DNA from: Nostoc sp. MG11
GTDB taxonomy: Bacteria > Cyanobacteriota > Cyanobacteriia > Cyanobacteriales > Nostocaceae
Length of the DNA: 64,000 nt
Assembly (NCBI RefSeq): GCF_014904695.1
Contig: NZ_JACXXN010000028.1
Span: 1 to 64,000 of the forward strand
Direction of reading: 5' to 3'
Shown in pieces: positions 54,732-62,927 of the stretch. The position numbers and the translations under genes were made by a program. Numbering within the stretch: position 1 is the stretch's first letter; each line of letters starts with the position of its first letter. Under the pieces are notes generated by a model. That model saw only the letters and a list, made by a program, of their open reading frames with translations. It was not told the origin of the DNA and ran no database searches.

Positions 54732-56825
54732 ATGAAACGCCAAAAAAACCCTAATACTGGTGTATTTAGGGTCATATATGCTTTAAAAACTAAGGTTGTC
54801 TTATTAATCTGTGTTTTTGTCATTAGTTTGTTTGGTATTCTGTTATCAAATTGCTTGATAACCAGCGAGATAGCCATAGCTAAGAATGGCCTACTGCAAT
54901 CGGCTCCAACTCAACCTTTAGGCTATTACGACTATTTTGGGAAATTGCTAAATCCTCAACAAGCAGCAAGAATAGTTGCTAAGCAAGGACTTGATCCTAA
55001 TGACCCAATTTCCTATCAACGAGTAGGAGCAGTTCAAATCACTGAAGAGTTAATTGCCAAAGGTAAAGATATATTTTTCAATCGCAAAATTGGCGATATA
55101 TTTGGTCTGCAAGGAGTATTTGGTTTTGGAACTGGCGTTGCAACGATTTTGCCAGAACTACAAACAGCAATAGTTAAGTTGCAAGGTCAGCCGACAACAA
55201 ACTTACAAATTACTCTTGAGAAAGATATAACGTTAGGTAGTCGAACTGTTCCTCAAGGAACTGTCATTAATACAGGCTTAAAAATGGAAAAGGGAGGAAC
55301 TTTTCCCATTGGACTGGGAATCACACCTAACATTGATATTAGCTGTGCTGCTTGCCACGTATCCATTTCAAGTCAGGGGGAACCTCTAATCGGAGTACCT
55401 AATGGCGAAATTGCTACACCCTTGTTAGTTGCTTTAGCACCAAATTCTGCTGCGGCATTTTCGCGGTTAAATTTTAATCCTCTAAACCCAGAATATCGAG
55501 GTAATGGAAAAATCATTCTAGACAGTAAAGGTAATGAAGTAGAATTACCTGATCCTGAAAAGTTTGAAAAAGCTTTTGACGATGCAGTATTAGATGTGCC
55601 TTTCGGGAATTTTGAAAGTTCTTCAGATAGTATCAACAATACTACTCAAATTCCTAGCGCTTTCACATTTAAGAATCATCCTTATTTCTTTGATGGACAG
55701 TTTGCTGTCGGGCCGTTTGCGGGATTAAGCGCTAATAACAACGGCGTTCACTCTTCAGAAATCAATCTATTAGCAGCTGCTCAACTCAGTTCAGAAACTC
55801 TTAATATTGATCCAGAAGTTTATATTGGTACATTCCTTCAGAATGCTGCCGACCCACGTCTACGTTTACCAGAAGGAGTTACAGTCAAACCTTCAGAGTG
55901 GTTGCGTAAAATTGCACCAGATGCTACAAAAACAGAATTAGAAGACCAAGTTGCTGCCCCAGGAGCCGGGAATTCTCCCAATCTGCGCCCTAGCTTATTT
56001 ACATACAACGGTTTGGTTTTTAGTCCAAATACTGGAAACCTTAATGATATCGCTAGTGGCTCTTTTTTATTTGCTAATAACGCCATGTCTGCTTTCCAAA
56101 ATAGCTTAGTACCTCCTGCTAACAAAACTTCGGAAAACTGGCAAGCATTGAATAGCAATTCTGTTAGACGTGGAGCAAAAGTTTTTGAGAAAGCTAATTG
56201 TGCAACTTGCCATATTCCACCTTTCTTTACTGATAATAAAATTCATTCAATTGATGAAATTCGTACTAACCCAGCCCGTGCAGAGTCTCGGCTAGGGCTG
56301 AGTAACCTATTAGTGCCACCCAAACTGTACACTTTCAATACTCCCGTTCCCATACCTGCTAACGCTGAGGTGTTAGACGTGCCAACGCAGGGTATTTCTG
56401 ACAGTCCCACGACGTTACCCAAAGGTATATTGCCAAAAGGTGGTTACAAAACTACTTCCTTACGTGGTCTTTATTTAAGCGCACCATATTTGCACGATGG
56501 TGGGGTAGCAGTGCGAGCCGGAAGTCTGCAAGTTAACCCAAATGGCAGTTTCACTGTTGTTGACAAGAGTGGATTAGGGCTAACTGGCACTCTTAGCCAA
56601 AGTATACCTGCTAATGCTGCTAGTAGCTTGCGTGCCTTGGTTGATCGTGAACTTCGTGCTTTAGTTGTGAAAGCCAACAAAGCTAACCCTAGTTTAGTAC
56701 GTAGTAATCTTGATGGTACTGGACATGAATTTTACGTAGATAGGCAAGCTGGGTTTAATTCAAACCAGCAAACAGACTTGATTAATTTCCTACTAGCGCT
56801 TGATGATGACCCTGGTAATTTCTAA
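54732..56825 (+). CDS. Secreted di-haem cytochrome c-type oxidoreductase
   Basis: 697 residues with an N-terminal anchor or signal (about 18-42). Two c-type haem sites: C205-AA-C208-H209 (ISCAACHVS) and C490-AT-C493-H494 (ANCATCHIPPF), nearly 300 residues apart, with a late SAPYLHDGGVAVR element as in MauG/DHOR-type peroxidases and in RoxA-like rubber oxygenases of similar length. Likely a periplasmic electron-transfer or oxygenase enzyme; which of these cannot be decided. Confidence 0.82.
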   Translation: MKRQKNPNTGVFRVIYALKTKVVLLICVFVISLFGILLSNCLITSEIAIAKNGLLQSAPTQPLGYYDYFGKLLNPQQAARIVAKQGLDPNDPISYQRVGAVQITEELIAKGKDIFFNRKIGDIFGLQGVFGFGTGVATILPELQTAIVKLQGQPTTNLQITLEKDITLGSRTVPQGTVINTGLKMEKGGTFPIGLGITPNIDISCAACHVSISSQGEPLIGVPNGEIATPLLVALAPNSAAAFSRLNFNPLNPEYRGNGKIILDSKGNEVELPDPEKFEKAFDDAVLDVPFGNFESSSDSINNTTQIPSAFTFKNHPYFFDGQFAVGPFAGLSANNNGVHSSEINLLAAAQLSSETLNIDPEVYIGTFLQNAADPRLRLPEGVTVKPSEWLRKIAPDATKTELEDQVAAPGAGNSPNLRPSLFTYNGLVFSPNTGNLNDIASGSFLFANNAMSAFQNSLVPPANKTSENWQALNSNSVRRGAKVFEKANCATCHIPPFFTDNKIHSIDEIRTNPARAESRLGLSNLLVPPKLYTFNTPVPIPANAEVLDVPTQGISDSPTTLPKGILPKGGYKTTSLRGLYLSAPYLHDGGVAVRAGSLQVNPNGSFTVVDKSGLGLTGTLSQSIPANAASSLRALVDRELRALVVKANKANPSLVRSNLDGTGHEFYVDRQAGFNSNQQTDLINFLLALDDDPGNF

Positions 56826-56900
56826 TTAAAGGTGCGTTTGATTTCCTTCATTGGTATCAACTTCAGGCGAAAACCTTTAAATATCGAATACAAGATGTTC

Positions 56901-57061
56901 GGCGTTGCTGAGTAGAAATATGAATTTGTATCACGCAGAGGCGCAGCGAAAAGTTCTGTAGGCGGGTTTCCCAACCTAGGAAACTTTTCAAGACAGAGCC
57001 GCAGAGAGTAAGAGTTGAGAAGAGTTGATTTTTAAACTTCATATTCAAATTCAGCAACGCC
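56901..57061. mobile_element. MITE family A, copy 4, with 8-bp target duplication
   Basis: 161 bp, GGCGTTGCTGAGTAG to TTCAGCAACGCC. AGATGTTC flanks both ends (56893-56900, 57062-57069) without mismatch. Interior CACGCAGAGGCGCAG and CCGCAGAGAGTAAGAG, non-coding. Confidence 0.88.
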
Positions 57062-57069
57062 AGATGTTC

Positions 57070-57113
57070 TTGTAGGGCGGGTTACAGTGTTTCGCTTAAC
57101 TCACCCTACGCAA
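57070..57113. repeat. TTGTAGGGCGGGTTA inverted repeat
   Basis: TTGTAGGGCGGGTTA and TAACTCACCCTACGCAA face each other over a 12-nt loop with a few mismatches; a small dispersed hairpin element immediately after the MITE target duplication. Confidence 0.6.
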
Positions 57114-57171
57114 ATCAAGACTAGCGATCGCAACACTTAATTTGTTAACTTTATTTTTGGAGAATTATCTG

Positions 57172-57726
57172 ATGCAATTAACCAATAAGCTTCGTATTGC
57201 TACTGTTAGTATTGTTATCAGCTTCACTGGTGTTAGTACATCTGTAGCACAAGCTGCACAGTTCTTTGATTTTCAGTACTCTTTTCCCAGTTATGAAGCA
57301 AATAGTACAGCAATTTTCACTAGCGGCATCCTCACCACCACAGATTTAGATCCTATAAACAACAACTACACAATCACAGGAATCAGTGGGACAAGAACGG
57401 TAGAAGGAATTACAGAGAAAATTATTGAACTGCTCTCGCCTGGCGAATATGGAACCAATGATAATCTATTGAATGCAAGTATGCCGCTGTTAACCAAGAA
57501 CGGTTTTTCTTACCGAGTTGCTGGAAGCGGCGAAGACGGAAATGGGAACGTTAACGTATTCTATAGTAATTTCAGTGAAGGTTATTCAGAGTTTTCCAGT
57601 AATGTGGATTATGGCAACTTTAGTGTTACTCCACGTCCTATACCCGAACCTTATACAATAGGTGGCTCATTGGTTGCTTTTGGTTTTGGCTGGTGGGCGA
57701 AACGAAAAAGAGCAGTAGCTTCGTAA
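57172..57726 (+). CDS. PEP-CTERM sorted secreted protein
   Basis: 184 residues from the ATG with GGAG 8 bases upstream; an earlier in-frame TTG (57142) lacks a ribosome site. Signal peptide about 4-28 ending AQAA. The C-terminus has IPEPYTIGGSLVAFGFGWW and then KRKRA: PEP motif, membrane helix and basic tail, recognised by an exosortase. The middle is beta-rich and of unknown role. Confidence 0.87.
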   Translation: MQLTNKLRIATVSIVISFTGVSTSVAQAAQFFDFQYSFPSYEANSTAIFTSGILTTTDLDPINNNYTITGISGTRTVEGITEKIIELLSPGEYGTNDNLLNASMPLLTKNGFSYRVAGSGEDGNGNVNVFYSNFSEGYSEFSSNVDYGNFSVTPRPIPEPYTIGGSLVAFGFGWWAKRKRAVAS

Positions 57727-57731
57727 TTCGT

Positions 57732-58604
57732 TCAAGGAGAAGTGGTTTTAGAAACTTCTGGGCTACGAATGATGATATGTCCCTTCTCACTTTCTTGAAT
57801 AGCTAACACCGATGGTAGCTCATTAGATTTTGCATTTGGGGGCAATGCTCGAAACAAATAAATCCAGCCGCCACGTTCTAAGAGTAAGCGCCAGACTCTC
57901 GGCGGCTTTAGATTGCTATCACTATCTTCCCTACCTCGCAAGTCCTCGAATAAACCTCTGTCTCCAATAATGCGATAACCTTTCAAGGAAGGGTCAGCAA
58001 ATATATCATCAAGTTTGCGCCCTACAGCAAACTTTTCTTCAGGTGTAATTAGCGCTACAACGGGTAAAGTGGAGTTTTGACCAGCATCCCGCCTAGCATC
58101 TGCAATGCCTTGCCAACGAGCTAACCAAAATATCACAATTAACACCCAGGATACTATTACTATCTCATTGACTAGCGATCGCAAAAAATCCACTGAACGC
58201 AATTGCCCAGAACCAAATTCAGCTAGAGATTTTAGCTGTTTAGCTATCCATGAACGTCTGCGTTGAGTAGCAAAGATGATGCGGCTAACTAGTGATTGGC
58301 TTGCAGAGACGACTGTATCACTGATGATCTTAATTAACCATAATGTAGCTTGAATGGCGATCGCAGCGACAAAAAAAGCGATCGCAGTTTTGCAGATTGT
58401 CCAACCATCTCCGAGAAATATTTGCAGGGGAACTATTAAAAAAGACTGTGCAGGTAAGTCGAGAGTATTGAGTTCTAGCTGAAAAAAGTAAAAATATGAC
58501 CAACGATAAATCCAGCCTGCAAAGAAAAGCGCCGCACCCAGTAAGCCAAGTACACTCGTGAATTTACCTAAAATATTAGTTTCCTGGTTAGGTGCTTGGG
58601 TCAT
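57732..58604 (-). CDS. Hypothetical three-helix membrane protein
   Basis: 290 residues. Membrane helices about 15-35, 72-95 and 148-168, with a basic loop (IIFATQRRRSWIAKQLK) between the second and third. The 120-residue C-terminus (TLPVVALITPEEKFAVGRKL; YRIIGDRGLFEDLRGRED; VWRLLLERGGWIYLFRALP) is soluble. Not recognised as a named family. Convergent with the PEP-CTERM gene, 5 bp apart. Confidence 0.75.
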   Translation of the reverse strand: MTQAPNQETNILGKFTSVLGLLGAALFFAGWIYRWSYFYFFQLELNTLDLPAQSFLIVPLQIFLGDGWTICKTAIAFFVAAIAIQATLWLIKIISDTVVSASQSLVSRIIFATQRRRSWIAKQLKSLAEFGSGQLRSVDFLRSLVNEIVIVSWVLIVIFWLARWQGIADARRDAGQNSTLPVVALITPEEKFAVGRKLDDIFADPSLKGYRIIGDRGLFEDLRGREDSDSNLKPPRVWRLLLERGGWIYLFRALPPNAKSNELPSVLAIQESEKGHIIIRSPEVSKTTSP

Positions 58605-58702
58605 ACGAGAATTGTAGAAGAAACTTATTGAGATAGTATAAAACTAACCCTTCAATGTGTAATAGACATCCGAAAATTAATTATGCGTTGCCCAAAATCC
58701 TT

Positions 58703-58731
58703 GTAGAGACGTAGCACTGCTACGTCTCTAC
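58703..58731. repeat. 29-bp dispersed palindrome, variant with compensating changes
   Basis: Arms GTAGAGACGTAGCA and TGCTACGTCTCTAC. Relative to the other copies, T to A in the left arm is matched by A to T in the right arm. Confidence 0.85.
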
Positions 58732-58865
58732 ATCTTTGTCGGAGATGTCTAATGTATTTTTCTTTGTGTCTTAGTGGCTTGGTGGTTTAGAAATCAAATT
58801 TTTAACCACAAAGACACATTATTTAGATGATTTTACGGAAATTTGATATCTGCTTTGGAAGTTTA

Positions 58866-59501
58866 ATGAGAAAGTGGAATATAGTCAAATATACTGTTAA
58901 AGCCATGAAAGCTTTTTTCCAGGGATGGGTTGTGGCAATCTTAGTAATGGCAGCAGCGCTAGCTGGAAACATCCAAGCTGTAATTAGCAAAGATGTCAAG
59001 ACGGAAAATTTCTTGTTAGCACAGACACCAGTCAAAGCAGATGAATTAGACCTTGCAGTGTCCTTGCCAAAGTTAGCGCAGGTCATCTTTAAAGGGGGTG
59101 AGTCAAGCAGTGGTCAGATAATAGGAATTGATGCACAAGGCCAAGCACTATCAATTCAGCGTAGTGGTAAAACTGCTACGATTCCCTTGAGCCAAATTGC
59201 AAGAGTAGTTTTCAAGAATGAGAGGTTTGTTTACAGCAGCAATGAACTTCAAGTTATGCGGAACCCACGAATAGACCGTCCCCAAGGTAAGCCAGTAACT
59301 TGGAGTGGTATTCCACTAAATACTTTTACCATAAAAAATCCTATCCAAGGTCAAGCAGTAGTAAAGCTCAAACCACCTGTGGTTTCTACAGCACAGTTGC
59401 GAGGTATTCGGTCAGTGGCTAGAAATCGGCAATATGTGATAGATGAAATCCAATTCAATTCGCAACAAAGAACGATCACTATTTTGGCAAAACCTTATTG
59501 A
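58866..59501 (+). CDS. Secreted hypothetical protein
   Basis: 211 residues from ATG 58866, which has GGAAG 7 bases upstream; starts at 58827 or 58905 are alternatives (the last begins MKAFFQGWVVAILVM, a clean signal peptide). Mature part: VIFKGGESSSGQIIGIDAQGQALSIQRSGKTA-like beta segments, IARVVFKNE and LRGIRSVARNRQYVIDEIQF. It resembles a small secreted beta-barrel; no named family. Just upstream of array 3 and the TPR-CHAT gene. Confidence 0.75.
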   Translation: MRKWNIVKYTVKAMKAFFQGWVVAILVMAAALAGNIQAVISKDVKTENFLLAQTPVKADELDLAVSLPKLAQVIFKGGESSSGQIIGIDAQGQALSIQRSGKTATIPLSQIARVVFKNERFVYSSNELQVMRNPRIDRPQGKPVTWSGIPLNTFTIKNPIQGQAVVKLKPPVVSTAQLRGIRSVARNRQYVIDEIQFNSQQRTITILAKPY

Positions 59502-59823
59502 GCGTGAATTATTTTATCTCTAGGGGCGTAGATGTACACCCCTAACCTTTTTGACGTTCCTAACGACAGACACGATGTTAATCACAAACATCGCAACATT
59601 AATAAGAAACATTACGATGTCAATAACAAACACCGCGATATCAATAAGAAACATTGCGATGTTAATGACAAACATTGCGATATTAATAAGAAACATTGCG
59701 ATGTCAATAACAAACACCGCGACATTAATAAGAAACATTGCGATATTAATAACAAACATCACGATGTTGGTAATGACAGCTTTTGCTAACACCAATTGAA
59801 AACAGCTACCTCTGCGCTACTTT
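59502..59823. other. 322-bp gap occupied by array 3
   Basis: Two-thirds of the gap is the 21-bp array; apparent frames through it are a by-product of the period being a multiple of three. Confidence 0.7.
59573..59782. repeat. 21-bp tandem array 3 (10 units)
   Basis: Nine full units and one degenerate one, e.g. CGATGTTAATCAC-AAACATCG with perfect 7-bp arms. Units with AAGAAACATTG alternate roughly with AACAAACACCG, so a 42-bp higher-order period. Ends about 40 bp before the TPR-CHAT ATG. Confidence 0.95.
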
Positions 59824-62673
59824 ATGAAAAAAATTCTCCCCAGTTTTTTGGCTTTGGGTATTTATCTAACGCCTTTAACAGTAATACTGATGGCTCAACC
59901 CACCTGGGGACAAACTCAAAACTCGCAAGTCCAAGAAGCAGAAAGACTGCTTGAGCAAGGGGTACAACTGACACAGCAACAAAAACACCAACAAGCAATA
60001 CAAATATTTCAGCAAGCTTTAACCATTTCACGAGAACTCAAAGACCAAAAACGTGAAGCGATCGCACTGGTTGGGCTTGGATTTAACTATAACGCATTAG
60101 GAGAAAAGCAAAAAGCACTCGATTACTTCAACCAATCTCTGCCCCTATATCGTGCTGTGGGCGATCGCTCTGGTGAAGCTCTTACTCTCAATAACATCGG
60201 TGGAGTCTACGACACTTTAGGAGAAAAGCAAAAAGCACTCGATATTTACAATCAAGCTTTGCCCCTGAGACGTGCTGTGGGCGATCGCTTTGGTGAAGCC
60301 ACTACACTCAATAACATAGGTCGAGTCTACGACGATTTAGGAGAAAAGCAAAAAGCACTCGATATTTACAATCAAGCTTTGCCCCTGAGACGTGCTGTGG
60401 GCGATCGCTCTGGTGAAGCCAACACACTCAATAATATCGGTAAACTCTACAACGATTTAGGAGAAAACCAAAAAGCACTATCATTTTACAACCAAGCTCT
60501 GCCTCTATGGCGTGCTGTGGGCGATCGCACTCGTGAAGCTAATACACTCAATAGCATCGGTTTTGTCTACCATGCTTTAGGAGAAAAGCAGAAAGCACTC
60601 GATTTTTACAATCAAGCTCTGCCTCTATGGCGTGCTGTGGGCGATCGCTCTGGTGAAGTCACTACACTCAATAACATCGGTGGAGTCTACAGCGCTTTAG
60701 GACAAAAGCAGAAAGCACTTGATTTTTACAATCAAGCTCTGCCTCTATGGCGTGCTGTGGGTGATCGCACTAGTGAAGCTACTACACTCAATAACATTGG
60801 TGGAGTCTACAACGCTTTAGGAGAAAAACAGAAAGCACTCGATTTTTACAATCAAGCTCTGCCCCTGAAACGCGCTGGGGGCAATCGCTCTGGTGAAGCC
60901 ACTACACTCAATAACATTGGTTTTGTCTACGACGCTTTAGGACAAAAGCAGAAAGCACTCAATTTTTACAATCAAGCTCTGTCTATCTTTCGATCTGTGG
61001 GCAACCGCTCTAGTGAAGCGACTACACTCAATAATATTGGTGTATTTTACGACGATTTAGGAGAAAAGCAGAAAGCACTTGATTTTCACAATCAAGCTTT
61101 GCCCCTGAGACGCGCTGTGAGCGATCGCGCTGGTGAAGCTGACACTTTGGGTAATATTGGTGTACTCTTCCAAAGTACAAATCGACCAACCCAAGCTATT
61201 GCTAATTTGCAGCAATCTCTCCAAATTAGCTTAGAAATGCGCCGGGGTTTGCAACGAGAAAATCGCCAAAACTTTTTGCAGGAAAACGGTGCATATGCTA
61301 CTGCTTTAGTCGATATCCTCATTAACCAAAAGAAATACAATCAAGCCTTTGAATGGGTTAACCTATTCACCACAGCAGACCTTGCTGATTATACTCGCCT
61401 GATTAATGCCAAGGTTGCCAACCCAGAAGCACAGAAAGCTCTTGATAACTGGAGTATAAAAAATCAACAATTGGAATCCCTGCGACAACAACTGCAAAGC
61501 GATCGCTCCGAAAGCCTACCCCAACAAATTCGGCAATTAGAAGCACAAGTTTACTCAGATGCAGAAAAGATATCCCGCCGTTTTCCTGAAGTGGCAGAAC
61601 TATTTGAAACTACACCAGCAGATATTAAAAACCTGACATCTTCCATACCTACAGGAACGGTTGTAGTTCAACCCGTCTTGCTAACTAATGTGAGAAATAT
61701 GCCTAATAACGTCGCATTTTTCATCTTCACAAAAGGCGAGTTGAGCGTTATTAAAAAATCTATTGATCCCACTAAATTTAATAAACTTCTCACTCAATAC
61801 CTAGAACAGGTACAAGATGATGGTAATGCTAGCTACGCTGAAACTGGCGGCGAACTTTATGATATACTCATTCGTCCTATCGAAGACAAAATTAAGGCTT
61901 TATCCCCCAAACAACTGAGTATTATTGCTACTGGTAAACTGCGTCATTTACCTTTTGAAACTCTTTACGACAGTAAAACTAACCAATTTCTGATCCAAAA
62001 ATATCCTGTTAACTATCTCACTCGTATTTCTAATAATTCCCTGAAATCTCCAGGTGTGCAAAATGCCGTACCCCGCAAACCACAAGCTGTTTTAGCATTT
62101 GGTAATCCTGTACCCCGTGACCCGCAAAATCTCCCAAGTGCAGAGATAGAAGTCAGAAAGATTAAGGAAATATTCCCAGACAGCGAAGTTTATATCCACA
62201 ATGAAGCTACCCTAGAAAAGTTTAGATCCCAAGCTTTGCGCTTTTCCTTTTTGCACTTAGCAACTCACGGCTGTTTCAAAATTGAAGACTGCAAAAAAGT
62301 GGATTTACTAAATAATAAATTACTATTTGCTGATAAACCCTTAGACATTGCCGATGCTGCTCTTTTAGGACTACAAGGTACACAACTACTAATACTTAGT
62401 GCTTGTGAAACTGCTGTAGAAACTGATTTTAACGGTGAAGGAATTGCAGGTGTTGCTTATATATTTGAGCGTGCTGGTGCTAAAGCTGTAATGGCGAGTT
62501 TGTGGAAGGTTGAAGATAAAGTAACTCAGGAATTGATGGTTGATTTTTATCAGAATCTCAAGCAGGGTATGAGTAAAGGGGAAGCTTTGCAAAAAGCTAA
62601 GTTGAAGCTAATTAAAGATGATCGCCATCCTTTTTATTGGTCGCCGTTTGTTTTAATTGGTGATGCACGTTAA
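59824..62673 (+). CDS. Secreted TPR-CHAT protease-like protein
   Basis: 949 residues. Signal peptide about 1-33 (AQPTWG-QT). About eleven 40-residue TPRs of the kinesin-light-chain type (about 45-445; GEKQKALDFYNQALPL, AVGDRSGEATTLNNIG) that are nearly identical at DNA level. A helical linker follows, then the CHAT caspase-like domain (about 650-945) with catalytic His815 in LHLATHGCF and Cys861 in LILSACETA. Such proteins may cleave a partner bound by the TPRs. Preceded by a 21-bp array. Confidence 0.93.
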   Translation: MKKILPSFLALGIYLTPLTVILMAQPTWGQTQNSQVQEAERLLEQGVQLTQQQKHQQAIQIFQQALTISRELKDQKREAIALVGLGFNYNALGEKQKALDYFNQSLPLYRAVGDRSGEALTLNNIGGVYDTLGEKQKALDIYNQALPLRRAVGDRFGEATTLNNIGRVYDDLGEKQKALDIYNQALPLRRAVGDRSGEANTLNNIGKLYNDLGENQKALSFYNQALPLWRAVGDRTREANTLNSIGFVYHALGEKQKALDFYNQALPLWRAVGDRSGEVTTLNNIGGVYSALGQKQKALDFYNQALPLWRAVGDRTSEATTLNNIGGVYNALGEKQKALDFYNQALPLKRAGGNRSGEATTLNNIGFVYDALGQKQKALNFYNQALSIFRSVGNRSSEATTLNNIGVFYDDLGEKQKALDFHNQALPLRRAVSDRAGEADTLGNIGVLFQSTNRPTQAIANLQQSLQISLEMRRGLQRENRQNFLQENGAYATALVDILINQKKYNQAFEWVNLFTTADLADYTRLINAKVANPEAQKALDNWSIKNQQLESLRQQLQSDRSESLPQQIRQLEAQVYSDAEKISRRFPEVAELFETTPADIKNLTSSIPTGTVVVQPVLLTNVRNMPNNVAFFIFTKGELSVIKKSIDPTKFNKLLTQYLEQVQDDGNASYAETGGELYDILIRPIEDKIKALSPKQLSIIATGKLRHLPFETLYDSKTNQFLIQKYPVNYLTRISNNSLKSPGVQNAVPRKPQAVLAFGNPVPRDPQNLPSAEIEVRKIKEIFPDSEVYIHNEATLEKFRSQALRFSFLHLATHGCFKIEDCKKVDLLNNKLLFADKPLDIADAALLGLQGTQLLILSACETAVETDFNGEGIAGVAYIFERAGAKAVMASLWKVEDKVTQELMVDFYQNLKQGMSKGEALQKAKLKLIKDDRHPFYWSPFVLIGDAR

Positions 62674-62696
62674 TTGAACGTGAGTACACGCGAGGT

Positions 62697-62927
62697 GTAG
62701 GGGCACGGCATTGCTCATTGGTGTCAACTTAACGTGAAAGCCTAGTCTGATAAGCATTTCAAAGTTTTTCGATGTACCACCTAGATTTGAGATCCCCCCT
62801 AACCCCCTTAAAAAGGGGGGAATTAGAATCGAATGCCCCCTTTTGAAGGGGGTTGGGGGATCTGAAACTACGGGAAATTGAGTGTTTGAGCTGAAGTTGA
62901 CATCAATGGGCATTGCCGTGCCCCTAC
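62697..62927. mobile_element. MITE family C (231 bp) overlapping a stop codon
   Basis: Inverted ends GTAGGGGCACGGCATTGC and GTAGGGGCACGGCAATGC (inverse strand), continuing CATTGRTGTCAACTT, 34-bp TIRs with few mismatches. The interior is a CCCCCTTAAAAAGGGGGG-type hairpin. Its right end provides TAG (62924-62926), the stop of the large hydroxylase subunit. Confidence 0.82.

Larger units (their letters stand above)
56826..57171. other. 346-bp gap with MITE and inverted repeat
   Basis: Holds MITE copy 4 with a perfect target duplication and a second inverted repeat, both listed, then the promoter region of the PEP-CTERM gene. Confidence 0.6.

Noticed and set aside
54732-56825. Call as RoxA rubber oxygenase
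   Set aside because: Length and two CxxCH sites fit, but MauG/DHOR-type proteins fit as well; no diagnostic residue decides.
59520-59799. Hydrophobic frame on the minus strand across array 3 resembling a membrane repeat protein
   Set aside because: Same artefact of a 21-bp period; repeated INIAMF-like heptads come from the DNA repeat.
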